A stretch of DNA of 64,000 nucleotides from JAOPZW01 sp963803375. GTDB taxonomy: Bacteria; Actinomycetota; Thermoleophilia; Solirubrobacterales; Solirubrobacteraceae. Made by a program: the position numbers and the translations under genes. Positions 51,181-61,300 of the stretch are shown in pieces. Where the stretch lies: the NCBI GenBank assembly GCA_963803375.1, contig CAWDMB010000013.1, forward strand, positions 124,001 to 188,000, written 5' to 3'. Position 1 is the stretch's first letter. Each line of letters opens with the position of its first letter. A model generated the notes under the pieces. That model was not told the DNA's origin and did no database searches. It saw nothing but the letters and a program-made list of their open reading frames with translations.

Positions 51181-53193
51181 TCACCGGCCCGAGCCCTCCC
51201 GCCGCGCCCGCTCGCGCTCGACGTCGATCGGCGACCGCAGCAGGCCGCGATAGCCGCCGCGGATGACGAGCGGCGTCGCGAAGCCCGGCGCCATCAGCGC
51301 CCCGGGACCCTTCTCCACGGCGAAGGCGAACGCCTCCGCGAGCTCCGCGATCTCCCGCGCCGCGTCGCGCGCGGTCCGCTCGACCCAGTCGCCGACCGCG
51401 CCGTCGATGATGAGGTACGCCCCGACCCCGACCACAAAGCCGACGACGTTGCCGAGAATCGGGACCTCCGAGCCGAAGACCGCGCCGGTGAAGCCCGCGG
51501 CGAGCAGGCCCGAGCCGCCACCGACCACCGAGGTCCGCGTCCCGACGGCGAAGTAGTCCTCCCCCGAGTAGTCCTCGTCGCTCAGCGCCATGCTGCCGAG
51601 GGCGAAGATCGGCGCGGCGATGGCGCCGGCCGCGCCCCCGCCCACGCTGCTGCGGAAGACCACCGATCCGCCGCCGGACACGCCCTCGGTGATCGCGGCA
51701 CGCGAGAGCTGGTTGACGACGAGCGTCTCCACGCCGCTGCCCGTCGCGCCCGAGACGACGCCCAGCCCGCCGTGCGTGACGAGCTCGCGCGCCCAGTCGG
51801 GGTGCTCGCGCTCGTCGAAGATCATGATGCCGAGGTCCGTCACGACGGCGATGCCGCCGCCCGCCGCGCCGCCGCCGGCCACGGAGCGCCCCGCGGCCCG
51901 AGCGCCGCCGGCCCACCCTCCGCCGTAGCGCTCGGCCAGGAGGAACTCCGGCGAGACCTGCGTCGAGATAACGTCGGGGGACGCGCTCGCCGGCCCGAGC
52001 CCGAAGCGGGCGCGCGCCCGCTGGAGGTTGAGCAGCTCGCTCGTCGAGAGCCCGTGCGAGACGATCCGACCGGAGGCCCGGTCGGCCAGACGGGTCAGCA
52101 GGCGCGCCCGGTCGGCGGCGCTCAGCGTCCCCGCCGCGTGCGCGGACTCGATCTGCGCGAGCGACGTGAACACGCGCGGGGCGAGGACCTCGGGCGCGTC
52201 GGCGAGCATGGCGTCTACGAGCGGGCGGACGTCGGCGGGGCGCTGGGTGACGCGGATCCGCATCCGCTCGCGGAACGCGCGCACGTCGTCGGCGTTGATG
52301 GCGAGCAGCGCCTGCATCCGGGCGAGCTGCTCGGCGTCGGCCGCCGCCAGCGTCGGGTAGGCGTCCTGCGCGGCAACGGCGAAGAGCCCGGGGCGACGGA
52401 CGCCGGTGACGTCCCCGTAGCCCGACGAGTAGACGCCGAAGCGGCCCGGAAGGGCCAGCTGCGTGCTCGTCTTGACCTGGCGCAGCGCGAACAGCGTGCG
52501 CAGGTCGAAGATCGGGAAGTTGCCTACCTGGCGCTGCGCTCCCCATGGGACCGTGTTGAGGTCGGTGGCGAACATCCCTCGCGACCATCCCATCCCGGCC
52601 GAGAGCTCGCCCAACGCTCCCGAGAATCCCGTCCGCAGGTGCTGGGGGCCGCTGACGGGCTGGGCGAAGAGCGACGGCAGGCGGCTCTCGAAGCCCGGCA
52701 GGTGGATGCGACTGCCGCGCGTGCCGGCCAGCGCGGCCTCGTCAATCGTGGGGATGCCGCGCCGCCGGAGCTGCTCGTCGAACTGCTCGCGCGTGAGGAC
52801 GACGGTCCCGGCCGTCAGCCAGGGATCGGCGGCGACGCTCGGGGCGATCTCGACGACCGCAACCCGATCGCCCGCCGGCACGAGCTGATAGAGGACGTCG
52901 CCCCGGCCCTCGGCGCCCCGTCCCCGGCCGAGCCACGCCTGGCCCAGGCGGACGCGTCGCAGCCGCTCCTCCTCGAGCGCGCGCAGCGAGTCGAGGTCGC
53001 CCGGTCGCGCGTTACGACCCACGATGCGCGCGCGGATCGCCTCGATCTCGGCCTCGAGCTCGAGGTTGCCGAACTGGCCGGGCTCGAACACGGGCCGCGG
53101 CAGCGGCGGCGGCGCGAGCGCGCCCGGATCCTGCTCCGGGCGCGCCGGGGTCCGCGGCGCCGGGAGCTGCTCGTGTGAGCGGCCGTTCGCCAT
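51181..53193 (-). CDS. eCIS-locus protein with Gly/Ala-rich hydrophobic C-terminus
   Basis: I do not recognise this 670-residue protein. Residues 1-430 are soluble-looking, with an N-terminal Pro-rich segment and mixed alpha/beta sequence (LVPAGDRVAVVEIAPS; SRLPSLFAQPVSGPQHLRTG). Residues ~440-620 are Gly/Ala-rich with several hydrophobic stretches (GGGAAGGGIAVVTDLGIMIF; SSVGGGAAGAIAAPIFALGS; LGNVVGFVVGVGAYLIIDGAVG), which resemble glycine-zipper or pore-forming segments. It follows the DUF4157 gene by three bases and lies last in the operon. A cargo or effector is a reasonable hypothesis, unproven. It lacks the N-terminal Leu-Gln-Arg motif of the other two large proteins. Confidence 0.65.
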   Translation of the reverse strand: MANGRSHEQLPAPRTPARPEQDPGALAPPPLPRPVFEPGQFGNLELEAEIEAIRARIVGRNARPGDLDSLRALEEERLRRVRLGQAWLGRGRGAEGRGDVLYQLVPAGDRVAVVEIAPSVAADPWLTAGTVVLTREQFDEQLRRRGIPTIDEAALAGTRGSRIHLPGFESRLPSLFAQPVSGPQHLRTGFSGALGELSAGMGWSRGMFATDLNTVPWGAQRQVGNFPIFDLRTLFALRQVKTSTQLALPGRFGVYSSGYGDVTGVRRPGLFAVAAQDAYPTLAAADAEQLARMQALLAINADDVRAFRERMRIRVTQRPADVRPLVDAMLADAPEVLAPRVFTSLAQIESAHAAGTLSAADRARLLTRLADRASGRIVSHGLSTSELLNLQRARARFGLGPASASPDVISTQVSPEFLLAERYGGGWAGGARAAGRSVAGGGAAGGGIAVVTDLGIMIFDEREHPDWARELVTHGGLGVVSGATGSGVETLVVNQLSRAAITEGVSGGGSVVFRSSVGGGAAGAIAAPIFALGSMALSDEDYSGEDYFAVGTRTSVVGGGSGLLAAGFTGAVFGSEVPILGNVVGFVVGVGAYLIIDGAVGDWVERTARDAAREIAELAEAFAFAVEKGPGALMAPGFATPLVIRGGYRGLLRSPIDVERERARREGSGR

Positions 53194-53196
53194 CGC

Positions 53197-56100
53197 TCAC
53201 GGCGCGGGCACCGGCCCGCGCTTGTAGATCCGCGCGATCAGCGTGAAGAGCCCCTCGCCCAGCCCGCCCGTGCGAATGTCGGACGCCGCGTTGGCCAGGA
53301 TGCTCGCCTGCTCGGGGTCGGCCGGGGCGACCCCCTTCTCGGCGAAGCCCCTGATCGTCGTGCGGTCGACCGTGACGACGCGAGCGCCGTCGATCTCGTT
53401 CGCGATCGCGCCGAGCTGGTCGACGCCGACGCCGACGCCGCTCCGTTCGGGGACCAGCAGGTCGCGCCCGACGCGCACCCGCAGCTCCACGAACCCGTCG
53501 GGACGGAGCATCCTGTTCAGCTCGCGCCCGAGCTCGGTGATCGTTGCCGGATCCGCGCGCGACAGACCGAACGGTCGGCGCAGGTAGATCTGGTCGGCGA
53601 CGCCGTAGAGCTGCGGGTGGCGCGTCGGGACGATCCGCGTGACGTCCGCGAGCGCCGACTGGCCGCCGCCCGCGACCGGGATCAGTCGCTCGCCGCCGGG
53701 AGGGCCGCCGCCGAGCGCGGGGAAGAACGGCTCGCGCAGCGTCGTCACGGGCCCGGTCTGCGGCCAGAGGTGCGGGCCTGGTCGCACCTCCCAGGGCAGC
53801 AGCCGCGGGGTGTGCTCCAGCGGCGTGCGCCACGCCGGTGTGTCCGGCCAGATCGGCGACTCGGCGACGATCTGGCGCAGCAGCGCGAGCTCCTGCGGGT
53901 CGGTGGTCGTCAGGCGGCGGTAGCCCAGCAGCCAGTCGCCGGTCTCCGTGCCGATGCCGCGAGCGCCGGGGGTCCCGGCGACCTGCTCGGGCAGGAACGT
54001 CCCGGCGCCGGACTGCAGGTCGATGATGAGCGGCCCCGTGCGCGGGGTCGGCGGGATCGGCTGCCCGCCAACGTCGAGGAGCGGCGGGATCGGAGCGGTC
54101 GGTCCGGACAGCGGCTCGCCCCCGGGACCGACGAGCCGCCCGCCGCCGGTGAGCGTCGTCCGGCCCGGGTGCCCGACGACCCTGCCGCCGACGACGAGGG
54201 ACGGCTGATCCGGGGCCGTCCACAGCAAGACGGGCGGCACATCGCCGCCGGCGCTCGCCCCACCCGCCGGCGGTGGAGGCGGCGGCGGGCCCCCGGCCCC
54301 ACCCCCGCCGCCGATGGCGGGCGGCCGAAAGCCCCCGCCGCCGCCGGTCGGCGTCTCGCCGAGCGCGAACCGGCGCGCCCACCAGCCCGCGTAGTATCGC
54401 TCCGGATCAAGCCGACGGAAGATCTCGAGCAGGCGCCGAAGGCGCTCGCCCTCATCCGCGATCGCGCGGGCCTCGTTGACCTCCGCGGCGATCGTGTCCG
54501 GCCACAGCTCACCGAACCGGATCGGCTCGGCCTGGCCCGGCAGGCGCACGAAGTACGAGCGGTCGGGATCGGATGGATCGACCCCGAACTCGACTTCGTA
54601 GAGCTCGCCCGTCGGCGTTCGCGAATGCACCTTCTGCGACACGCGCCCGCGGCCGGGGCTGCGCCTCCAGTCATCGAGTGCGCTGGCGAGGTCCTGGGGC
54701 GCAGGATTGTGGAAGCCCGGGTCGCTGGGCGCGTCGGGGTGGAAGTGCGAGACGTTGAACCAGCCTTCGCCGGGCGGCGGGCGCACGCCGCCCTTGAACC
54801 CCTGCACGACCACGAACCGCCGGCCGCTCGGGGTGTCCTGCGTGTAGATGCCGACCTCGACGGACTCGGGCGCGCTGCGGGCGGCAGCTGCGAGGTATGC
54901 CTCCATGACCTCGGCCTCGCTCGTGCCCGCCGCGAGGATCGTCCCGGGCGCCGGCGGCGCGGCCGGCCCGCGGCCGACCGGCTCGGGCGCGGCTTCGCGC
55001 TCCTGCCTGCGCCCGAGAATGTCCTCCTCCTCCTTGCCGACGTCCTCGTCGAGCTTCGCGGCGTCCTTCGCCACGTCGTCGATCGCCTTGCTGTCCTCGG
55101 GGTCGGGCTGCTCGGCGCGCAGTCGATCCTCGAGCTCGCCGGACTTCTCCGAGAGCGCGAGGTGCTTCTTCTGCGAGCCCCTGACCCGCTCGCGCCAGAA
55201 GTCCTTCTGGCTCTTCCAGTTCTCGATCTCGCTCTTGACGAGCTTTCCGGGCGCGGCCCGCAGAAACTTCCAGACGTGCTCGCGGGTCGTCGCGGAGAGC
55301 AGGCTCGAGATCCGCGGTCCGAGCACTCTGAGCGAGGCGATCGGCGTGCGGAGCCTGGCCACCAACGTCGAGGCGACGCCGCGCAGCGCCTTGCCCACCA
55401 CGCCGGCCTCCTTCTTGGCGACCTTCACGAACGCGGCGCCCAGGCTCACCTCGCGCGCCTCGACCGCGACGGCCTTCGCCGCGGAGGCGCCTCCGCGGAA
55501 GCTGAAGTACACGTTGAGCACGAACGAGACGATGCGTCGCGTCCAGAACTCGACGCGGCGGCCGTACTCGAACGGGCCTTCGATCGTCGTCGACTCCCTG
55601 ACCGTCTGCGTCCAGGCGGCGGTGATCGTGTCGATCGGGTGGGCGAGGAGCTGCGCGATCCCCTTGAAGAACTCCTTCGTCGCCAGCCACTGCGAGCCGC
55701 CGACCGTGCCGAAGGTCAGGAAGTACACAGCCGACATGACGAGGTAGTAGGCGGCCAGCGCGACGTCGACGACGATTCCGAGCAGGCCGAGCAGGAACGC
55801 CCCGATGCCGGTCACGATCCCGATGACGAGCCCGACGGCGACCTCGACGATGTCCAGGACGGCGTCGAGCACCCCGATGCCGAGGGACGCCAGCGCGCCG
55901 CGCTGGGGCTGGAACGCGTCGAGCCTGAGCCCGGGCAGCGCCGCGAGCTGCCGGTAGTGGACCTCGTACATGTTCTCCATCAGCACCTGCTGAGCCGTGT
56001 GCGGCGTGGTGAGCTGCTCGAGCTCCGCCTGGACGTTGGTCCGGTGCTCCTTGGCCTCGATCGTCTCGAAGTTCCAGAGGATCGAGTTGGAGTCCGCGTA

Positions 56101-57645
56101 GCTCGTGTAGTCGTCGAGCAGCGCCTTGACCTTGCGCGCCGTGTAGATCTCCGCCCACCCGGAGGCCGCGCCCCCGATCTTGAAGAAGTGCTGGCGCAGG
56201 TCCTCGGCGATGCCGCGCTCGAGGTCGTCGAAGAGCCTGAAGGCGAGCGCGTCGGGGTCCTTCGCGTCGGGCGTCCGCTGCTGGAGCCGGGCCAGGACCG
56301 CATCGAGCCCGTCGCTCGAGAACTGCGTGAGCGTGCCGACGATCTCGCGGCTGTCGTCCTCGCTCGTGTAGCCGGCGAGGAGATCCGCGACCTCCTTGGC
56401 GGCGAGGCGGACGAGGTCCTCCTGCGGGGCCACCGCGAAGAGCAGGCTGCGCAGCTCGCGCCGGTCCTCCTTGATCATGTCCGAGAACAGCCAGTCGATC
56501 ACCCCCTCGGGCTCCACGTCCGGCGGCGCGACGGCCTTCAGCTCCTCGAGGATCGCGCGGATCGTGGCGGGGCTCCGCTCCTGGAAGGTCCGCAGGATCC
56601 GGCCGCTGCCCGCCGTGCCCGTGGGGCCGATGAGCGCCTCCATGATGATGCTGACGGCGGCGTCGACGATCTCCCTGTCGACCTTCTCCGGCGCCGGCGC
56701 CGCTCCCGGCGGCGTCTTGCGCTCGTCGGTCTGCGCGCGCGCGAGGATGATGCGCAGCTGCTGGCGATCGCGCGGCGTCAGGTCGCCGAGCAGCCAGTCG
56801 ACGATCTCCTCGGGCGTCTGATCCCACTCGGCCGCCTTGGCGCGCAGCCGGCGCATGATCGAGCGCACGGTCGCCCGGTCGTGCCTGCCGAATTCCTCGA
56901 CGATCTCCGCGCTGTCGCGGTCGCTCGTGTAGCCGGAGAGCCGATCGAGGATCTTCGCGACCGCCTCGTCGGCGACGGGGTCCGGCGCGACCGGCGTCAG
57001 CTTCGTGCCGCCGCCGGCCAGCGCCGCCTCCAGGCCGAGCTCCTGGCGGGCGAGGGCGGTCGGCCGCTCGCGCGGCGCGGGGACCGCCGCCCCGTTCGCC
57101 ACCCGGTCGGCGGCGTCCCGTGCCTCGCGCTCGGCCGGGTCGCTCGCCGCGCTCAGACCGCCCGCCGCCGGCGGCGAGTCGTCCTGCTGGATCGTGTGCG
57201 TGAGCTCGTGGGCGAGCACGCGCTCGCCCGCCTTGCTGGCGGGGTCGTACGCGCCGCCGGCGAAGTACACGTCGCGCCCGCGCGTGAACGCGTGCGCGCC
57301 CAGCCCGCGCGCAAGCTCGGCGGCGCCCGCGTCGGCGTGGACGCGAACCTCCCCGAACCGCCGGCCGAAGCGCGCCTCCATCCGCTCCTGGGTCCGGGGC
57401 TCGAGCGGGTGCCCCGGCGAGCGGTCGGCGAGCGCGCGGTCGACGACGCGGGCCGAGATCGCGGGCTCCGTCCCGTCGCTCGCGCGCTGCAGGAGCGCAG
57501 CGACCGCGCGATTGCCCGCGCGACGCTGGAGCAAGAGGACTGGGTGGAGGCGCTCGTGAGCCGCGGGGCCGCGGGGCTCGCGCGCGGCCTTGTCGCGCGG
57601 CGCCCGCGCGGGCTTGGGCTCGAGCGGTGCGCGGGCGAGGGTCAC
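53197..57645 (-). CDS. DUF4157 (eCIS core) multidomain protein
   Basis: This 1482-residue protein belongs to the DUF4157 group, a hallmark of extracellular contractile injection systems. N-terminal motif LLLQRRAGNRAVAALLQR (about residues 37-54) precedes the DUF4157 domain (about 65-155) with VRVHADAGAAELARGLGA, FTRGRDVYF and the metallopeptidase-like HELTH (146-150). Then come four related helical repeats (about 227-305, 325-405, 415-490, 500-570), a hydrophobic region (about 586-645), charged helices (about 780-870), a HFHP-containing region (about 965-985), a Pro-rich linker (about 1105-1130) and a C-terminal methyltransferase-like stretch. The GTG start overlaps the upstream stop (GTGA). 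It could be structural, a loaded protease or a multidomain toxin. Confidence 0.85.
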   Translation of the reverse strand: MTLARAPLEPKPARAPRDKAAREPRGPAAHERLHPVLLLQRRAGNRAVAALLQRASDGTEPAISARVVDRALADRSPGHPLEPRTQERMEARFGRRFGEVRVHADAGAAELARGLGAHAFTRGRDVYFAGGAYDPASKAGERVLAHELTHTIQQDDSPPAAGGLSAASDPAEREARDAADRVANGAAVPAPRERPTALARQELGLEAALAGGGTKLTPVAPDPVADEAVAKILDRLSGYTSDRDSAEIVEEFGRHDRATVRSIMRRLRAKAAEWDQTPEEIVDWLLGDLTPRDRQQLRIILARAQTDERKTPPGAAPAPEKVDREIVDAAVSIIMEALIGPTGTAGSGRILRTFQERSPATIRAILEELKAVAPPDVEPEGVIDWLFSDMIKEDRRELRSLLFAVAPQEDLVRLAAKEVADLLAGYTSEDDSREIVGTLTQFSSDGLDAVLARLQQRTPDAKDPDALAFRLFDDLERGIAEDLRQHFFKIGGAASGWAEIYTARKVKALLDDYTSYADSNSILWNFETIEAKEHRTNVQAELEQLTTPHTAQQVLMENMYEVHYRQLAALPGLRLDAFQPQRGALASLGIGVLDAVLDIVEVAVGLVIGIVTGIGAFLLGLLGIVVDVALAAYYLVMSAVYFLTFGTVGGSQWLATKEFFKGIAQLLAHPIDTITAAWTQTVRESTTIEGPFEYGRRVEFWTRRIVSFVLNVYFSFRGGASAAKAVAVEAREVSLGAAFVKVAKKEAGVVGKALRGVASTLVARLRTPIASLRVLGPRISSLLSATTREHVWKFLRAAPGKLVKSEIENWKSQKDFWRERVRGSQKKHLALSEKSGELEDRLRAEQPDPEDSKAIDDVAKDAAKLDEDVGKEEEDILGRRQEREAAPEPVGRGPAAPPAPGTILAAGTSEAEVMEAYLAAAARSAPESVEVGIYTQDTPSGRRFVVVQGFKGGVRPPPGEGWFNVSHFHPDAPSDPGFHNPAPQDLASALDDWRRSPGRGRVSQKVHSRTPTGELYEVEFGVDPSDPDRSYFVRLPGQAEPIRFGELWPDTIAAEVNEARAIADEGERLRRLLEIFRRLDPERYYAGWWARRFALGETPTGGGGGFRPPAIGGGGGAGGPPPPPPPAGGASAGGDVPPVLLWTAPDQPSLVVGGRVVGHPGRTTLTGGGRLVGPGGEPLSGPTAPIPPLLDVGGQPIPPTPRTGPLIIDLQSGAGTFLPEQVAGTPGARGIGTETGDWLLGYRRLTTTDPQELALLRQIVAESPIWPDTPAWRTPLEHTPRLLPWEVRPGPHLWPQTGPVTTLREPFFPALGGGPPGGERLIPVAGGGQSALADVTRIVPTRHPQLYGVADQIYLRRPFGLSRADPATITELGRELNRMLRPDGFVELRVRVGRDLLVPERSGVGVGVDQLGAIANEIDGARVVTVDRTTIRGFAEKGVAPADPEQASILANAASDIRTGGLGEGLFTLIARIYKRGPVPAP

Positions 57646-58325
57646 AGGAGCACGAGCGGCTCGTCGTCGCCGATCCCCAGCCAGGCGCGCGCGGCGCGCA
57701 CTGCTGCCGCAGCTTGCCCGCTCGGAGGCGCCCAGGGATCGCGGGTCACGAGGATCAGCCCGCCGCCGGGGACCTCGATCACGCGCGCGGGCGCGCCGAC
57801 GACCCGGTGGCGGCCGCCTGCGCGCTCGACGGCCCGGGCATCGAGGTATAGGAGCGGGGGCACCTCGCTCAGGCCGCGCAGGCCCTGCATCGCGAGCTCG
57901 GCGTCGGGCCCGTCGCAGTCGTAGACGAGCGCGAGCGCGGGCGCCACGCCGCCGCGGTCGCGGATCTCCGCGAGCAGGTCGCCGACGCGCGCGGCGACGT
58001 CGCCGGCGGCGGGACGGTTGAGCGCGACATCGACCTCGTGCTCGAGCTCGCCGCGGCCGACGTCGATCGACGTGCCGGCGCCCTCGCGCCGCTCGAGCCC
58101 CCAGGACCACCACCGGTCCCGCGCCGCGCGGCGGGCGAGCTGCGGCCACAGCGCGTCCGACCACGGCTCGTCGGGCGACGCCTCGGGATCGTCGCGGCGG
58201 TGCACGTTCGTCGGCGCGAGGGCGCCGTCCCACGCGACGAGCGCGTCGAACGTCCGCCGCCACGCCGCGGGATCCGGGTCGGGCCGGAACCGCAGCCCCA
58301 CGCACAGTGTCTCGGTGGGGCTCAT
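57642..58325 (-). CDS. Small eCIS-locus protein of unknown function
   Basis: The 227-residue protein is mixed alpha/beta. It opens with LCVGLRFRPDPDPAAWRRTF and ends WLGIGDDEPLVLL. No recognised domain. It overlaps both neighbours by four bases (ATGA upstream, GTGA downstream), so it is strictly co-translated between the two giant proteins. Adaptor, chaperone or immunity roles are possible from position only. Confidence 0.65.
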   Translation of the reverse strand: MSPTETLCVGLRFRPDPDPAAWRRTFDALVAWDGALAPTNVHRRDDPEASPDEPWSDALWPQLARRAARDRWWSWGLERREGAGTSIDVGRGELEHEVDVALNRPAAGDVAARVGDLLAEIRDRGGVAPALALVYDCDGPDAELAMQGLRGLSEVPPLLYLDARAVERAGGRHRVVGAPARVIEVPGGGLILVTRDPWAPPSGQAAAAVRAARAWLGIGDDEPLVLL

Positions 58326-61300
58326 CGCACGGAGCTGCGGTCGTACCAGTCGGTCCCGAACTTCACGCGGAAGATCTTGCTGCCGGGCTTGAAGAGGATG
58401 CGCAGCATCGCCCGCCGCGTGGCCTCCCCGGGGTCGATGGTGAAATCGAGGCTGTACCGGTCGGTCGCCGGGATGTTGTCGGCCTCGATCAGATCGGCAC
58501 GGCGATAGTAGGTGTTGGCCGCGTCCACTCCGCCGGACCAGACGCCCCGACGGTTGGGGCGGCCGACCTTCAGCCAGTCGGACTTCTGGTTGACGTGCTC
58601 GGTGAAGCCCGGATGCGCGATCCCGTAGTCCGGGATCGTCGCGCCGATCGTCCCGATCGGCTTCTCCTCGCCCTTCAGGAACGCGCGCTTGGGCGCGCCG
58701 CGCACGGGGCGCAGCAATACCTCGCTCAGGCTGCCGCGCAGCGCGTTCGTACGGCCGCGGCCGATCCCCGCCTCCTCGATGCACACCCGGTCGTAGCGGT
58801 CGATGAAGGCGACCTTCGCGTCGTGCTCGAGGTGGTCGAAGGCGCCGGCCTTGGCGTTGTCGAGGATCATCAGGACGTCGGCACGCCGGTCGAGCTGCTC
58901 GGGCGTCGCGCTCTCCTTGTGCCGGATCGCCGAGGCGCTTTCCGTGTCACGGAACCTGGTCCAGCGGGTGGGGCGCCGATCGACGCGCATCGCGCGCGTC
59001 GTCGTGCGCACCGCGCGCTCGGGTTTCGCCGGCGGCGCCTTGCCGATGAGCTCGTCGAGCTTCGCGGTGTTGCGCTCGCTGCGCAGGGCCTCTAGCAGCT
59101 CGGCGCGCGCGTCGAGCGACGGCGCCCGCTCGATCGCGGCGGTCGCGCGCGGGAGCACGTCCTTGGAGAACGCCTCGCTCCACTCGGCCTTGTTCCCCTC
59201 GTACTGCAGCGCGAGGTTGCGCAGCGTCTTGGCGCCGTAGACCTCGCTGAAGTCCATCGCGACGCGGTCCTGCGCCAGCGCCCGATAGAACTCGGGGCGC
59301 TTGAACGCCACGACGTCGGCGTCCGCCAGCGCCCGCAGCAGCGCGCCGAGATGCTCGGGGGGCGCCGCGACCAGGACCTCGTCGGCCTTGAGCGCGCCGA
59401 ACATCTTCGCCAGGTTCTCGAGCCCGAGCTGCGCCTGCGGGTCGGCCGCCGCCTCGCGCAGCGCCGCGTCGCGGACCGCCGCGAGGCGGGCGGCCTCGGG
59501 GAGCCGGGCGAAGGCCTGGCCCTCCGGGACGTAGAACGTCAGCTCGCCGCCGATCCGCCCCTCGAGCACGCCGGTGCCGCGCTTGGAGGCCGTGAGCGTG
59601 CCCTTGTTGGCCATATGGAAGTCCTGCAGCGTCTGCTCTGCGCCCGGCTCGTAGAGCACGACGCCGGCCGCGACCGGGCGGAAGCTCGGCGCCGTCACGC
59701 CAAGCTGGGCGGGCACGTTCAAGCGCGCGAGCTGCAGCTCGAGCCCCGCGAGCTCCGCCCGGTAGCGGGCGAGCACGGGTTCGAGCTCCGCCTGCTTGAG
59801 GACCCCGCGCCGCGTGGCCGACTCGAGCAGCCGCAGCTCCTTCTGCCAGAGCGCCTGGATGCCCTCGAGGGCGGCGCCGACCGCTGTCGGATCGTGCTCA
59901 CCCTCGTGACGCTTGAGCGCGTCGAGCTGGACGCCGAGGCGCTGGCGCTCGGTCGCGAGGTCGCTCAGCCGGCTTTCGAAGAGCGGCTTGAGCCGCGCGT
60001 TGATCGCCCCGGTGATGCGCGTCTCGATCGGCTGCGTGATGAACCGGCCCGCGGACAGCGCGACGAGCACCACCAGGTTCTGCAGCGCCGCGCGGCCGTG
60101 CTCGTCGAGCGTCATCGCCTTGCCGGTCTTGATTTCGTGCTCGGCCGCCGCGAACGCCTGGAGCGCGATCATCGCCGTCCCGGCCCGGCCGAGCCCGTAC
60201 GCGAGCTTCGCCGCCGTGCCCGCCTGCGGTCCGAGCTTGAACGCCGCCGTGTAGGCGAGGTCGACGGTCTTGAGGAAGCCGAACATCAGCGCGTTCGTGA
60301 AGAGGTCCCAGCCGAACGAGCCCTCGGCCTTGCCGAATGCGAGCTTCTGGCCCTCGCGGCTGACGATCGTGAACGCGAGCGCCCCGGCGGCGACCTCGCC
60401 GGCGCCGACGACGAGCGTCCCCGCCCCCGCGAACTCGAGCACGCCGCCGACGGCCGCGCCGGCCACGCCCGCGGTCAGCGCGGCGGCCGCCGCGATCAGG
60501 ACGATCGTCCCCAGCACGTTGATCGTCCCGACGGTCTCCAGGCGGCTCTGGATCGTCTCGACGTCGGGCTTGAAGGCAGGGGCGTTGACGATCGTCCCGA
60601 GCGCTCGCATCCCTTCGTCGGTGATCTCGCGCGCCCGCTCGGGATCGGTGACGGCGTCGAGCTTCTGGAGCTGGTAGACGATCGTCTCGAGCTTCAGCGC
60701 ATAGCCGAGCGGGATCTCCCAGACCTCCTTGTCACGCTCGCCGGCCGCCTCCCAGACGTCCTTGCCCAGCTCGATGAAGATGTCGATAAACGAGTCGCGC
60801 AGCTCGTTCGTCCAGTAGTTGAACTGCTCGTAGAGCGCGACCGCGGTCGTGATCCCGACCGCCGCCTGGGCCTTGGCGGTCAGCGCGCCGATCGTCTCGG
60901 TGGCCTTCGCCGCGTCGCCGCGGGCGGCGCGCGCGGCCTGCAGGTCGCGGCGCAGCTCGTCCTCGCGCGCCGCCAGCCGCTTCGGATCGCCGAGCGTGAA
61001 GCGCATGCTCGTTTGCGCGGGCGCGACATCGCCGGCTGCGCGCAGCTGCTGGATCTGCTGGCCGAGCTCGCCGAGCTGCTCGATCAGCCGCTGGATCCCG
61101 TTCGGTCCCAGGTACTGCTCGACGATGAACGCCGGGAGGTCGTTCATCCCCTGCTCCGCGTCGGCGAGGAACCTCTCCTTCGGGTCGACGTCGCTGTAGG
61201 AGACGAGGATCGCCGCCGCGTAGCGCCCCTTGATCTCGTTGACCCGGCGCAGGATCGGCTTCTGCACGTCCGGCAGATAGTTCGCCGGCTTGGCGAGCTC

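Noticed and set aside
53617..57924. 1435-residue rightward frame opposite the DUF4157 gene
   Set aside because: Composition is Arg/Ala/Asp repeats typical of an antisense shadow; the leftward frame has recognised motifs and coupled starts.
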